NCBI GenBank assembly: GCA_030612625.1 | Contig: JAUWNN010000002.1 | Location: 1-39,634, forward strand | Direction of reading: 5' to 3' | DNA length: 39,634 bases | Source of the DNA: Caldifarciminota bacterium | GTDB lineage: Bacteria > Hydrothermota > Tepidihabitantia > Tepidihabitantales > Tepidihabitantaceae | Part shown: positions 1-7,867 of the stretch, piece after piece | Layout: each line of letters opens with the position of its first letter | How positions within the stretch are numbered: the first letter of the stretch is position 1 | The notes under the pieces: generated by a model | Seen by the model: only the letters and a program-made list of their open reading frames with translations | Told to the model about the DNA's origin: nothing | Databases searched by the model: none | Translations under genes and position numbers: made by a program

Positions 1-144
1 AGGCCGCAACTCAGGGCTTCTGACCGGGTTAGAGACCGGAATGGCCAAAAACATAACTCCGCGGATAACACGCTGACGAAGCGAGGGTTACAGCGTTATT
101 CCTGCAAATGCCCACTGTCCAGGGGGCAGTGGGCCCCCCCCTCC

Positions 145-432
145 CCGTCGATATGGCCGTTGTGACGGTTACCGACTCGGGCGGCCAGGCCGGTGTCGTC
201 CTGGTGCGTTTGATGGCAGGCGTCACGAAGTCCGACACGGTGTTCGTCACGCCCCTTGCTCTGACTTCGGACGCGGTCGTCGTGCTCTGGCTCGTCATGA
301 CATCCGGCATGAGCACCGGAAAGAAGCTCAGGCTGAGAACGATCATGGCCTTCGCCACGAAGCCCGACATGACACCCATGAACCTGCTCATCACCATCAC
401 CGTCACGACCCTCGACAAGACCGCCGCTACGA
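145..432. repeat. Degenerate 12-bp tandem array 1
   Basis: Cut into 12-mers from base 145, 24 consecutive units stay in register with no insertion or deletion, although the units differ greatly. C at position 5 is kept in 19 of 24, G at position 6 in 18 and G at position 11 in 20; typical units are CATCCGGCATGA, CCTTCGCCACGA and TCACCGTCACGA. All frames therefore show four-residue peptide patterns (for example Arg-His-x-x). The only open frames lack a ribosome site and protein-like composition, so I read this as non-coding DNA repeat rather than a gene. It belongs with the arrays at 8137, 38065 and 38905. Confidence 0.75.
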
Positions 433-487
433 CGACCCGGCCCTACCTTTGGATGTGGAGTGCAACGACTGCGGCGTTGCGCAATGG

Positions 488-731
488 GAATTAAGGGGAC
501 ACAATATCTAACTCGGGCCGGGCCGGGGTCAGGTCTTGAATCTTGCGATTCGCGGAAGCCAGACGGCCGCACGCCGCCGCTTGACACGCGGGCGAATTGG
601 AGTAGAAGTTGCCCGTGGTGAACGATGACGGCCCGGCAGGAAAACGGGGGTGGTCCCTAATTTTCCCTAATTTTCCCTCGAATTCTAGCCCGAAATGCCC
701 AGCCTGCCCGCGCCGTTCACTCAGCAGTTGA
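488..731. other. Gene-free stretch with REP-like debris and a doubtful 38-aa frame
   Basis: No solid gene lies between array 1 and the kinase. The string ggggacacaatatctaac near 494 has a relative at 7154 (ggggacgcaatacctatc). Near 653-680 a tccctaatttt motif is doubled. Both look like the short dispersed elements left by REP/RAYT-type activity, but that is inference from style. A promoter-like TTGACA-N16-TAGAAG (581-608) lies 6 nt before a GTG at 615 opening a 38-codon frame to 731 with one CPAC motif. The frame crosses the doubled repeat and resembles nothing I know, so I do not call it as a gene. Confidence 0.3.
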
Positions 732-755
732 CTTGTATTCACCTGCCGCTACGAT
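728..755 (+). promoter_or_regulatory. Sigma70-type promoter of the kinase gene
   Basis: TTGACT (728-733), a 16-nt spacer, and TACGAT (750-755). The expected transcription start is about 762, only about three bases before the ATG at 765, and no Shine-Dalgarno sequence precedes that ATG. The mRNA would be leaderless or nearly so, like several others in this window. Confidence 0.6.
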
Positions 756-764
756 TCGGCTGAG

Positions 765-3122
765 ATGGCTAAGGTGACCGGCAAGTACGTGTTGTCGCTT
801 CTCATCACTGCAACCTGCCTGGTGGCGGCGCAACGGCTTCCCGTGGAGGCCCACCTCGTCTGGAGCAGGGATTTCTTCCGGGTTGCGCCCGCTGACCTGG
901 ACGGCGACGAGGAAGACGAACTGGTCACGATGCCCACCTGCACGAGACTCAACGTCCAGGACCAGCGCCTGTATCACCTGGCAGGCGGGTGCGCCTTCCC
1001 GCCCGGTACGTTCGAGCAGGGGTATCTCATTGGCGGCTCTGCCATGGCGGGTCTGTGGGTGACGTACGTGCGCGACGATTCGCTCTTCCTGCAGCCGGTT
1101 GGGAGGCGCGCCTACTTTGTCGCAGCCGGCCGTGATACTGCGCGGGACTGGGATGGGCACGCCGTTCAGGTTGACGTGCTCGACCTCGACGCGGATGGCA
1201 GGCTCGAAGCAGTCATTGCGGTCGCCTCCGGGTATGGACTCGCACCGCGGGGCATCGTCGTGCTCGACTGGGAATCGGGAAACAACCTCTGGCACCATTG
1301 GTGTGGCCCCAATCCCCAACGCCTGCTCTGCGCCGACATCGACTCGGACGGCAGGACTGAAATCCTGATGAGCACAAGTGCACCGGGCAACGGCAATTCG
1401 GACAACGGCACGGACGACCTGCACACGCACGTCTCCCTGCTTGGCTGCACAGGACAGGAGGTCTGGCGCACGAGCCTGGGCACGTACTCTTCCTCTGTGG
1501 TGCCCGCCTGGCTCACGCCTACCGAGAGCGAGGGCACCGTGCTGTTTGTCGGCGAAACGGGCAGTCCTGCCGGTGGCCGGAATTGTGACAGCGTCTTCGT
1601 GCTGGACCCCAACACCGGCCGGATTCTCCGTTCCGCCTGCCATCGCGAGTTCAACAGCGATTACGCGGTGCTCCACGACTCGTCCGGACGAAGCTTGGTG
1701 GCGTTCTGGTCATCCGATGAACTCCTGCTCATTGACGCAAACCTGGCGCTGGTCAGGCGCTCCCGTCTGCCGGGAACGCACGACTTGCAGGTTGCCGCCG
1801 GCCAGTTCTCAGGAACCGGTCGAGATGAACTGGCGGTTCTGCCCGGGACCGGCCGGCTGCAAGTCTATGACCTCGGCCTGAGGCAGCTCGTGGACATCCC
1901 GGTCGGGCATTATGCCAACTTGATACCGGTACGAGCAAGCGACCGCACGCGCCTGATGCTGCACAGGTCCTATGAAGACCGTGTCAGTTGCACGCTGTTT
2001 GACTTCCGCCCGGTCCCATTGCTCGACAGGGGAGTCCCTTTGGGATGGTCACTGGCCGCGGGCGCACTGCTGCTGGTCGTGTTCGGCATCGTGCTGGTCG
2101 CAGTACGCCTGCGCCAGACCCGGGACGTGCGCCTGCTTGTCCGCGGCCTGACCGGCCGAGCCGGGGTTATTGAACTGGACCGCAGAGGCCGCGTGACAAG
2201 AACCAATCGCAAGGCCCGGGATATCCTTCCAGGAGGTCATGCTGCCAACGGAAACGAGGCACTTCCGTCGGAGGGTCCGCTCGCCCCGCTCGCCGGGCTG
2301 GTCAGAGCGGTGCTGGCCGAACCGACGGACGTATCATCCCGGGAGATGCCGGTCTCCATCGGTCCGGACCAGACCCTGCTCGCTCGAGCCACCAGGGTGA
2401 AGTCAGGCGTGCTTCTCACCCTGGAAGACATCTCTGCAGTTGAGTACATGCGCCGAGTCAAAGCCTGGCTACCGGTCGCTCAGAAGCTGGCCCACGGCAT
2501 CAAGAACCCGCTCACGACCGTTCTCCTCACCGCCCAGCGCATCGGCAAGCAGGCGGACGACGAAGGCACCCGTGGCTATGCAGCCTCCATCGTGCGAGAA
2601 GTGGGCCGGCTTCGCAGAGTGTCAGACAGCTTCATGAAGCTCACCCGGCTTGAGGCTCCCAACAAGATGCCTGTCAACCTCAACGACATCTTGTCAACCG
2701 CTGTCACCAGGTTCCGAGAAGCACCTGGTGTTGACATCAAGCTCAACCTGGACCAGAACCTGCCCGCTGTTCCGGTTGACCGGGAGCACATTACAGCCGC
2801 ATTCACCAATGTCATCGAGAACGCTGTCTCGGCCATGCCTGTCGGCGGAACCCTGACCGTGACAACGTCCCTGCAGAAGAAGGACGATGGCCATGTGGCC
2901 AGAGTCGTCATAGCCGACACAGGAAAAGGCATTCCTGAACGCTACCTGTCCAAGGTGTTCGACCCCTACTTCACGCTTAAGGAAGGCGGGACTGGACTCG
3001 GCCTGGTGATAGTGAAGAAGATTGTCGAAGACCACGGCGGTGATATTCGCATAGACAGCCAGGAAGATGTTGGCACCTTTGTCACCATCGAGCTTCCTGT
3101 CACCGACAAGCGGCTGGCATAG
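765..3122 (+). CDS. Sensor histidine kinase with an extracytoplasmic propeller-like domain
   Basis: A 785-residue membrane sensor kinase. A signal or first membrane segment (residues 1-22) leads to about 400 residues with Asp-rich FG-GAP/VCBS-like loops (DLDGDEEDE, DLDADGRLE, DIDSDGRTE), so the sensor is probably an exported beta-propeller. One membrane helix follows at about 426-447, then a short PAS-like linker with an ELDRRGRVTRTN stretch, and a HisKA domain with the phospho-acceptor in LAHGIKNPL (His577). The HATPase domain has ADTGKG near 717 and GGTGLGL near 741. The stop lies 3 nt before the NtrC-type regulator, so the two form a two-component operon. Propeller sensors are unusual for NtrB-type kinases. 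The ligand cannot be inferred. Confidence 0.9.
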   Translation: MAKVTGKYVLSLLITATCLVAAQRLPVEAHLVWSRDFFRVAPADLDGDEEDELVTMPTCTRLNVQDQRLYHLAGGCAFPPGTFEQGYLIGGSAMAGLWVTYVRDDSLFLQPVGRRAYFVAAGRDTARDWDGHAVQVDVLDLDADGRLEAVIAVASGYGLAPRGIVVLDWESGNNLWHHWCGPNPQRLLCADIDSDGRTEILMSTSAPGNGNSDNGTDDLHTHVSLLGCTGQEVWRTSLGTYSSSVVPAWLTPTESEGTVLFVGETGSPAGGRNCDSVFVLDPNTGRILRSACHREFNSDYAVLHDSSGRSLVAFWSSDELLLIDANLALVRRSRLPGTHDLQVAAGQFSGTGRDELAVLPGTGRLQVYDLGLRQLVDIPVGHYANLIPVRASDRTRLMLHRSYEDRVSCTLFDFRPVPLLDRGVPLGWSLAAGALLLVVFGIVLVAVRLRQTRDVRLLVRGLTGRAGVIELDRRGRVTRTNRKARDILPGGHAANGNEALPSEGPLAPLAGLVRAVLAEPTDVSSREMPVSIGPDQTLLARATRVKSGVLLTLEDISAVEYMRRVKAWLPVAQKLAHGIKNPLTTVLLTAQRIGKQADDEGTRGYAASIVREVGRLRRVSDSFMKLTRLEAPNKMPVNLNDILSTAVTRFREAPGVDIKLNLDQNLPAVPVDREHITAAFTNVIENAVSAMPVGGTLTVTTSLQKKDDGHVARVVIADTGKGIPERYLSKVFDPYFTLKEGGTGLGLVIVKKIVEDHGGDIRIDSQEDVGTFVTIELPVTDKRLA

Positions 3123-3125
3123 AGA

Positions 3126-4511
3126 ATGCACGGCAAGAAGCAGATGACAAAGCGCATCCTGGTTGTTGATGACGACAAAGGCATCCGGGACATAGTCCGT
3201 GATACCCTGTCCAGCGAAGGGTACGAAGTAGTCGAGGCATTCGACGGAACCGAGGCGGTCAAACGTGTCGAAGAGAACGACCTGAACCTGGTCCTGCTCG
3301 ACTACAAGCTTCCTGACTTCGATGGCATCGAAGTGCTGCGCAAGGTCAGAGCTCTGAGACCGAACCTGCCCATCGTGTTCCTCACCGGCCACGCAACCAT
3401 CGACCTTGCTGTTGAGGCAACAAAGCTCGGAGCCTGGGACTTCCTGGAGAAACCGGTGGACGACGACCGTCTACTGGTAACGGTCAGAAACGCAATCGAA
3501 AGGGACATACTTGCCCGCGAGGTAGAAACCCTTAAGGACGAACTCCTCGGCAGGTATGAGATGGTCGGGGTCTCAGACCCGATGCAACAGGTGTATGAGA
3601 TGATTCGCAAGGTCGCGCCTTCCAAAGCAAACGTCCTTATCCTTGGCGAAAGCGGTGTGGGCAAGGAACTCGTTGCCAGGGCCATCCACTACCAGGGTCC
3701 ACGGTCAGGCAAGCCGTTCGTGAAACTCAACTGCGCCGCCATCCCCAAGGACCTGGTCGAAAGCGAGCTGTTCGGACATGAGAAAGGCGCGTTTACTGGA
3801 GCGGTCGCAGCCAAGCAAGGCAAGGTGGAACTGGCCGATGCGGGCACCCTGCTCCTGGATGAAGTCGGTGACATGAGCCTGCAGGCCCAGGCCAAGTTGC
3901 TCAGATTCCTGCAGGAAGGCGAGTTTGAGCACGTCGGTGGAACCAAGACTCTAAGTGTTGAAGTGCGCGTCATGGCTGCTTCCAACAAAGACCTGAACAA
4001 GGCCATCCGGAATGGCGAGTTCCGCGAGGACCTCTACTACCGTCTGAACGTCGTGACAATTGTCGTCCCGCCACTCCGGGAACGAAAGCAGGACATTCCG
4101 CTCCTTGCTGACCACTTCCTGAGCAAGGCCTGCGACGAAGACGGGTTGCAGCGCAAGGCCCTTACGGACGGGGCAAAGGAACTGCTCGCCAACCAGTCCT
4201 GGAAAGGCAACATCAGGGAACTTGAGAACTTGGTCCACAGAATTGCAGTTCTTAGGGATGAACCCATCCTCACTGCAGACTGCATCATGCCGTTCTTGAA
4301 TGAAGTGTACTTCACGCCCCAGCGCGGCCAGGCTCAGACTCTGCGCGATGCCAGACAGGAGTTTGAGCGAGACCTCATCCTCAGAGTCTTGTCCAAGAAC
4401 CAGTGGAATGTGGCTTCGGCTGCCAACGAACTCGGTGTCGAGCGCACCTACCTGTACCGCAAGCTCAAAGACCTGAACGTCACCCTGCCCGTTTCCAACA
4501 GCAACGAGTAG
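3126..4511 (+). CDS. NtrC-family sigma54-dependent response regulator
   Basis: A 461-residue activator partnered with the kinase just upstream. An N-terminal receiver domain has VVDDD near residue 10 and the phospho-acceptor Asp59 in LLDYKLPD. The central AAA+ domain has Walker A GESGVGKE (about 174) and the sigma54-contacting GAFTGA loop (about 221-226). A C-terminal Fis-type helix-turn-helix contains AANELGVERTYLYRKL. All parts and the overall length match the family. An internal ATG at 3144 (MTKRILVVDD) is an equally good start. A sigma54-like promoter lies about 190 nt downstream, ahead of a secreted protein gene, which makes that gene the obvious local target (inference). Confidence 0.95.
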   Translation: MHGKKQMTKRILVVDDDKGIRDIVRDTLSSEGYEVVEAFDGTEAVKRVEENDLNLVLLDYKLPDFDGIEVLRKVRALRPNLPIVFLTGHATIDLAVEATKLGAWDFLEKPVDDDRLLVTVRNAIERDILAREVETLKDELLGRYEMVGVSDPMQQVYEMIRKVAPSKANVLILGESGVGKELVARAIHYQGPRSGKPFVKLNCAAIPKDLVESELFGHEKGAFTGAVAAKQGKVELADAGTLLLDEVGDMSLQAQAKLLRFLQEGEFEHVGGTKTLSVEVRVMAASNKDLNKAIRNGEFREDLYYRLNVVTIVVPPLRERKQDIPLLADHFLSKACDEDGLQRKALTDGAKELLANQSWKGNIRELENLVHRIAVLRDEPILTADCIMPFLNEVYFTPQRGQAQTLRDARQEFERDLILRVLSKNQWNVASAANELGVERTYLYRKLKDLNVTLPVSNSNE

Positions 4512-4545
4512 CCCGGACGGGGTCCCAAGTCCCCCGGTTCTGTCT

Positions 4546-4575
4546 GATTCTCACAACAACTCTGTTGTCTGAATC
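4546..4575 (+). terminator. Stem-loop after the two-component operon
   Basis: Nested inverted repeats GATTC/GAATC and ACAACA/TGTTGT form a hairpin 35 nt after the NtrC stop. There is no T-run behind it, so it may be a weak terminator or a 3' end stabiliser rather than a classic intrinsic terminator. Confidence 0.4.
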
Positions 4576-4696
4576 ATACAAGAAGGCCTGCATAACTCGC
4601 CTTGTTGAGCCATCTGCTTGAGTCCAGATACCCTAAGAGATTGCTGCATCTCAACATAGAACAGGTTAAGCTCAGTTCTCTGTTGTCCGCCAGACG

Positions 4697-4712
4697 CGGC
4701 ACGCCCGGTGCA
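4697..4712 (+). promoter_or_regulatory. Sigma54-like promoter before the secreted repeat protein
   Basis: CGGCACGcccgGTGCA has GG at 4698-4699 and GC at 4710-4711, the -24/-12 spacing of sigma54 promoters (consensus TGGCAC-N5-TTGC). It departs from consensus at the first base and at one T of the -12 element. Transcription would start near 4723, giving a UTR of about 100 nt to the ATG at 4822. The adjacent NtrC-type activator gives it biological sense. The rest of 4512-4821 holds only the hairpin noted separately and no open frame of note. Confidence 0.45.
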
Positions 4713-4821
4713 GTCCTACTGAGCGATGAGAGAAATGCAGAACAGGCGGCACCGAGCCTCAGACGAATCTAGGCATCCGAGGTGCGCGGATGCAAACTAT
4801 ACAACAGTGTAGGAGGCTTGC

Positions 4822-6303
4822 ATGAAAAGTCAGTGTAGACAGATGAGGAACTCCCTCTTGTATGGCATTGTGATACTCCTCTGGGCAATGACCGTTTCGG
4901 CCCAACCACCGGGTACCTTATGGGAGAAGACATACGGAGGAACGAGCTTTGACAGAGCCCTCTCCGTGCAACAGACCTCAGATCACGGCTACATCATCAC
5001 AGGATTGACGTATTCGTATGGCCAGGGTGAGTGCGATGTCTTCCTGGTAAAGACAGATGCGAATGGGAATGCCCTCTGGACAAAAACCTACGGAGGTGCA
5101 GATGAAGATGTAGGTTTTTCAGTTCGACAGACCCCAGACAACGGATACATCATCGCAGGATACACAGGGTCATTTGGTGCAACTGTTGATGTTTATCTGA
5201 TAAAGACCGATGAGAATGGCGATACGATCTGGACACGGACATACTTAGGCCCAGGTGGTGGTGAGGATGTCGGCCAGTCGGTTCAGCTGACTCGTGACGG
5301 TGGATACATCATTGCAGGATACTGCGAACAATTCAGTAGCAAATATGTCTACTTTTTGAAAACAGATGCAGCTGGCAATCGCCTTTGGAGAGGGACATGC
5401 GGCGCGACTGAAGATGATTACGGCTTTTCAGTTGACACGACTTCAGATGGGGGATACATCATCGCAGGACGGACGAGTTCATACGGTTCAGGTGATGAAG
5501 ACGTGTACCTTGTCAAGTTGAACGGGAGCGGTAACGTTGTTGGGTTCCAGACATATGGCGGGACTCGCGGAGACAGAGGCTACTCGGTTCAGCAGACTTC
5601 CGACGGAGGGTATATCATCGCGGGGCGTACGTCCTCCTTCGCGGAGGTTGCTGACGTCTACCTCATCAAGACAAACAGGTTCCTGGATACGGTCTGGACA
5701 AGGACCTACGGAGGCGCAAGCGTAGATGAGGGCTATTCAGTCCAACAGACTTCTGACGGCGGATACATTGTCGCAGGAGAGACGTATTCGTTCGGGGCAG
5801 GTGCCATGGACGGGTATCTCATACGGACGGACCCAGGCGGTGATACCTTGTGGACGAAGACATACGGGGGTTCGGGGTGGGATGTATGTTGGTCGGTTCA
5901 GGAATGCCATGATAATGGATACATCGTTGCCGGGTACACTAGGTCATTCGGTCACCCGGATGGGGATTTCTATCTCATCAGGACAGAGCCCTACGTTGGC
6001 ATTTGGGATGAGAGTTTTCCTGAAGTCATACCGGCGATTTCACAGACAGCACCGAATCCCTTCAGCCGACGGACCACGATTCGGTATTCGTTGGCCAAGG
6101 AGACGGATGTTGACCTTGCGGTTCTGGATGTCACCGGAAGGGTCGTGCGGACTCTGGTCCGAGCGAAGCAGAAGGCCGGAGTCTACAAGGCGACCTGGGA
6201 TGTCGGCGGCGTCCCTCAGAAGCGTCTGCCCAAGGGCGTCTACTTCTGTCGTCTCAATGCCGGTGAGTTCACAGCGACCAGGAAGATGGTGAAGCTGGAG
6301 TAG
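4822..6303 (+). CDS. Secreted repeat (propeller-like) protein with C-terminal sorting tail
   Basis: 493 residues with a cleavable-looking signal peptide ending near AMTVSAQ. About seven or eight repeats of roughly 50-55 residues follow; each contains a version of SVQQTSDGGYIIAG, an Asp-Val-Tyr-Leu-Ile-Lys-Thr stretch and W-T-K-T-YGG. This tandem blade-like architecture suggests an exported beta-propeller. The last 90 residues are a FlgD-like/sorting-type domain (NPFSRRTTIRY, GRVVRTLV, GVYFCRLNAGE), typical of cell-surface proteins in FCB-like phyla. The start is fixed by GTAGGAGG 6 nt upstream. It follows a sigma54-like promoter next to an NtrC regulator. The function is unknown; a surface-exposed binding role is a guess. 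Confidence 0.85.
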   Translation: MKSQCRQMRNSLLYGIVILLWAMTVSAQPPGTLWEKTYGGTSFDRALSVQQTSDHGYIITGLTYSYGQGECDVFLVKTDANGNALWTKTYGGADEDVGFSVRQTPDNGYIIAGYTGSFGATVDVYLIKTDENGDTIWTRTYLGPGGGEDVGQSVQLTRDGGYIIAGYCEQFSSKYVYFLKTDAAGNRLWRGTCGATEDDYGFSVDTTSDGGYIIAGRTSSYGSGDEDVYLVKLNGSGNVVGFQTYGGTRGDRGYSVQQTSDGGYIIAGRTSSFAEVADVYLIKTNRFLDTVWTRTYGGASVDEGYSVQQTSDGGYIVAGETYSFGAGAMDGYLIRTDPGGDTLWTKTYGGSGWDVCWSVQECHDNGYIVAGYTRSFGHPDGDFYLIRTEPYVGIWDESFPEVIPAISQTAPNPFSRRTTIRYSLAKETDVDLAVLDVTGRVVRTLVRAKQKAGVYKATWDVGGVPQKRLPKGVYFCRLNAGEFTATRKMVKLE

Positions 6304-6336
6304 TCGCCGGGAGGTGACCGGAAAGGGCCGGCGATG

Positions 6337-6362
6337 CGGCGGGGAGGTTCGGCTCCCCGCCG
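6337..6362 (+). terminator. Strong GC hairpin after the secreted protein
   Basis: A 10-bp perfect stem (CGGCGGGGAG / CTCCCCGCCG) around GTTCGG, 33 nt past the stop codon, followed by ATTTC. It is consistent with an intrinsic terminator, although the T-run is short. Confidence 0.6.
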
Positions 6363-6433
6363 ATTTCAATCGGCTTGGGTAGGACCGTGGCATTATGCTC
6401 CAAGCCAGTCCAGGCTTCGTTTCCCGTGAGCGT

Positions 6434-6461
6434 TTGACTTCCTTGCTACTGTGGCTAATCT
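6434..6461 (+). promoter_or_regulatory. Promoter of toxin-antitoxin module 1
   Basis: TTGACT (6434-6439), a 16-nt spacer, TAATCT (6456-6461). The start should be near 6468, directly at the first of two adjacent ATGs (6470, 6473), which lack a Shine-Dalgarno sequence. This is a predicted leaderless transcript. Confidence 0.6.
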
Positions 6462-6469
6462 ATGATGAG

Positions 6470-6757
6470 ATGATGGATATCCGGTTTCACACGGACCCGC
6501 AAACAGGCCTTTCGCATGTGCACAAACACGGGGTGACTGAGAGGGAAGTAGAGGAAATCCTGTCCCGGCCAGGCGAAGACCGGCCCGGCCGCGAAGGTTC
6601 ACGAGTTGCTATCGGCCGGACGCAGGCAGGGCGCTATCTCCGCGTCATCTACGTACCTGACCCCGAGCCTGATAGCCTGTTTGTGGTGACAGCATATGAG
6701 CTGCGAGGGAAAGCGTTGTTGGCTTTCAGAAGACGCAGGCAAAGGAGAAGAAAATGA
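6470..6757 (+). CDS. DUF4258-type small toxin candidate
   Basis: A 95-residue basic protein with a central HVHKHGVTEREVEEIL stretch, a GRTQAGRYLRVIYV strand pair and a very basic tail. This is the layout of DUF4258 / RelE-BrnT-like small toxins, which carry a catalytic-looking His near the N-terminus and an R-x-L-x-V-x-Y strand. The start is taken at 6470 because the promoter places transcription there; the next ATG at 6473 is equally possible. The stop overlaps the start of the downstream antitoxin candidate by 4 nt (ATGA), the usual toxin-antitoxin coupling. RNase activity is a family-level expectation, not shown by the sequence. Confidence 0.7.
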   Translation: MMDIRFHTDPQTGLSHVHKHGVTEREVEEILSRPGEDRPGREGSRVAIGRTQAGRYLRVIYVPDPEPDSLFVVTAYELRGKALLAFRRRRQRRRK

Positions 6758-6957
6758 AGGAGCGGAGATTTCCACCTGGCTGGAATGAAGAGCGAGTTCG
6801 TCGTGTCTTGGATCACTATGAACGTCAGAGCGAAGAGGAAGCAGTTGCTGAAGATGAGGCTGCGTACGACCAAGACGGCCAGAGCATGGTCGAGATTCCC
6901 TGCGAACTCGTTCCCAAAGTCCGGGACTTGATAGCTCAACACCAGCCGCAGAAATAG
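6754..6957 (+). CDS. Antitoxin candidate paired with the DUF4258-type protein
   Basis: A 67-residue acidic protein starting KERRFPPGWNEERV, then LDHYERQSEEEAV with EDEAAYD and a C-terminal segment IPCELVPKVRDLIA. Small acidic proteins of exactly this build regularly follow DUF4258-type toxins. The 4-nt overlap with the toxin and the absence of any other function support the assignment. It probably neutralises the partner and binds the shared promoter, but no DNA-binding fold can be recognised by eye. Confidence 0.7.
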   Translation: MKERRFPPGWNEERVRRVLDHYERQSEEEAVAEDEAAYDQDGQSMVEIPCELVPKVRDLIAQHQPQK

Positions 6958-6959
6958 AA

Positions 6960-7115
6960 TTCTCAGAAGCATCGGCGCAGCTTGCAGAGCCACTTGGCGG
7001 GTGGTTCCGGGCCAAGAGCGGCAAGCTGGTTCCGGCTGGCGTCTACTTCTGCACGCTTGAGGCTGAAGGCCGAAGCGTCACGTGCAAAGTGGTGCTGACC
7101 CGGACTGCTGAGTAG
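6960..7115 (+). pseudogene. Orphan C-terminal sorting-domain fragment
   Basis: An open frame without a start codon encodes about 50 residues containing LVPAGVYFCTLEAEG and ending VTCKVVLTRTAE before TAG (7113-7115). This is the last third of the FlgD-like sorting domain seen at the ends of the intact secreted proteins here. No matching body lies upstream, where the toxin-antitoxin pair ends 3 nt before it. It is probably the tail of a secreted gene cut off by insertion or deletion around the module. The rest of 7116-7310 holds only a duplicated control segment, described separately. Confidence 0.65.
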
Positions 7116-7209
7116 CCAGGTACAGCCTTCAGCAGCGGACGTCCGAGATTGGGAATTCCGGGGACGCAATACCTATCTGTCCTACCCGCATTCGCGGCAG
7201 CCATCGCCT

Positions 7210-7341
7210 GAATTTAGGCAAAGACAAATGCCTTGCCAAGGAGACGCGGAAGGCATGATAGCTTACGGCTGACAGTCAACGGCTGACGGCTCACAGCCAG
7301 CCGGAAACGGCTAGACTGCCACAAACCGGCGGATTTCTACC
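7210..7341. repeat. Duplicated control/antitoxin-end segment, copy 1
   Basis: This stretch and 7868-7976 share the order: gaat(t/c)tagg, a TTGRCA-like -35 on the minus strand, then cggctcacagccagccggaaacgg, an actgcca-aaaccggcggattt block and acc. In this copy the last part is the true 3' end of the YgiT-like antitoxin gene (codons for VEIRRF). The promoter-like part (TTGGCA-N17-TAAATT, minus strand) has no intact gene behind it. Confidence 0.6.
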
Positions 7342-7538
7342 TGTGTGCCTGAGCGAACCGTTTGCTCGGCAGCCTTGAGCAGTTGGTCTGTTACTTCTTC
7401 GTCAACATAGTCTTCGCCGCAGTTCGGGCAAACCTGGGCCGGCACACCTTTGAACACCAGTGTCACCCCATTCCGCTCCAGAGTGACCGTGGTCGTACCA
7501 GGCTGCGTTTTGGCCTGCCTGCAAATAACACACTTCAT
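7311..7538 (-). CDS. YgiT/MqsA-like zinc-finger antitoxin candidate
   Basis: A 75-residue protein beginning MKCVICRQ with a second metal-binding pair in VCPNCGEDY. The C-x2-C...C-x2-C zinc-ribbon is followed by a short helix-rich tail ending EIRRFVAV. This is the YgiT-type (MqsA N-terminal-like) antitoxin family, usually found after DUF4258/RelE-like toxins. The ATG at 7536-7538 overlaps the stop of the toxin (TAATG). An upstream in-frame ATG would put ten residues inside the toxin gene and is less likely. Confidence 0.75.
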   Translation of the reverse strand: MKCVICRQAKTQPGTTTVTLERNGVTLVFKGVPAQVCPNCGEDYVDEEVTDQLLKAAEQTVRSGTQVEIRRFVAV

Positions 7539-7819
7539 TACCTTCTCCTTTTGTACCCGGCATTCCACTGGACAGGGTCGGGTTCATATGCAGTTATTAC
7601 AATAACCTCGTTATCGTCGTAATTGCTCGCTACTACCACATGAATCGGCCGAGCACCGCGCCATCCCAGAACCAGCCTGCTGGGGTATGGCGTGTCATCC
7701 GGGTAATCTTCTACTACCTCGCCGGTGGCGACAATCCGCCGCACATCCTCCATTGTGACCTTGCGCTGAAACATGCGCTGGAGAGCGTGTACCCGGAAAA
7801 CCAACCGTTCAGATGCCAC
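7538..7819 (-). CDS. DUF4258-type toxin candidate of module 2
   Basis: 93 residues, GTG start at 7817-7819. The N-terminal FRVHALQRMFQRKV, the middle VVEDYPDDTPYPSRL and the strand HVVVASNYDDNEVIVITAYE match the DUF4258 fold, whose members act as ribosome-independent mRNA interferase-like toxins (family knowledge). The frame is closed by a TGA shortly upstream, so the GTG is the only practical start. It is overlapped by the end of a 17-codon leader frame on the same transcript, which could couple its translation. Together with the YgiT-like gene it forms module 2, opposite in strand to module 1. Confidence 0.75.
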   Translation of the reverse strand: MASERLVFRVHALQRMFQRKVTMEDVRRIVATGEVVEDYPDDTPYPSRLVLGWRGARPIHVVVASNYDDNEVIVITAYEPDPVQWNAGYKRRR

Positions 7820-7862
7820 AGCCCTGCCGATTCATCCATTGCGTGCTGCGCGCAACAACCAT
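7809..7862 (-). CDS. Possible 17-residue leader peptide of toxin module 2
   Basis: ATG at 7860-7862 opens a frame reading MVVARSTQWMNRQGCGI and stops at 7809-7811, overlapping the GTG start of the toxin by 11 nt in another frame. The ATG lies 6 nt past the -10 box, so it would be the first codon of a leaderless mRNA. Translation of the toxin could then depend on ribosomes ending this peptide. Short and unproven. Confidence 0.35.
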   Translation of the reverse strand: MVVARSTQWMNRQGCGI

Positions 7863-7867
7863 CACTT

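Noticed and set aside
108-494. Open frame across array 1, with a His-rich alternative frame ending in ECNDCGVAQW
   Set aside because: The openness and biased composition follow from the 12-bp repeat; no ribosome site, and competing frames on both strands are equally open.
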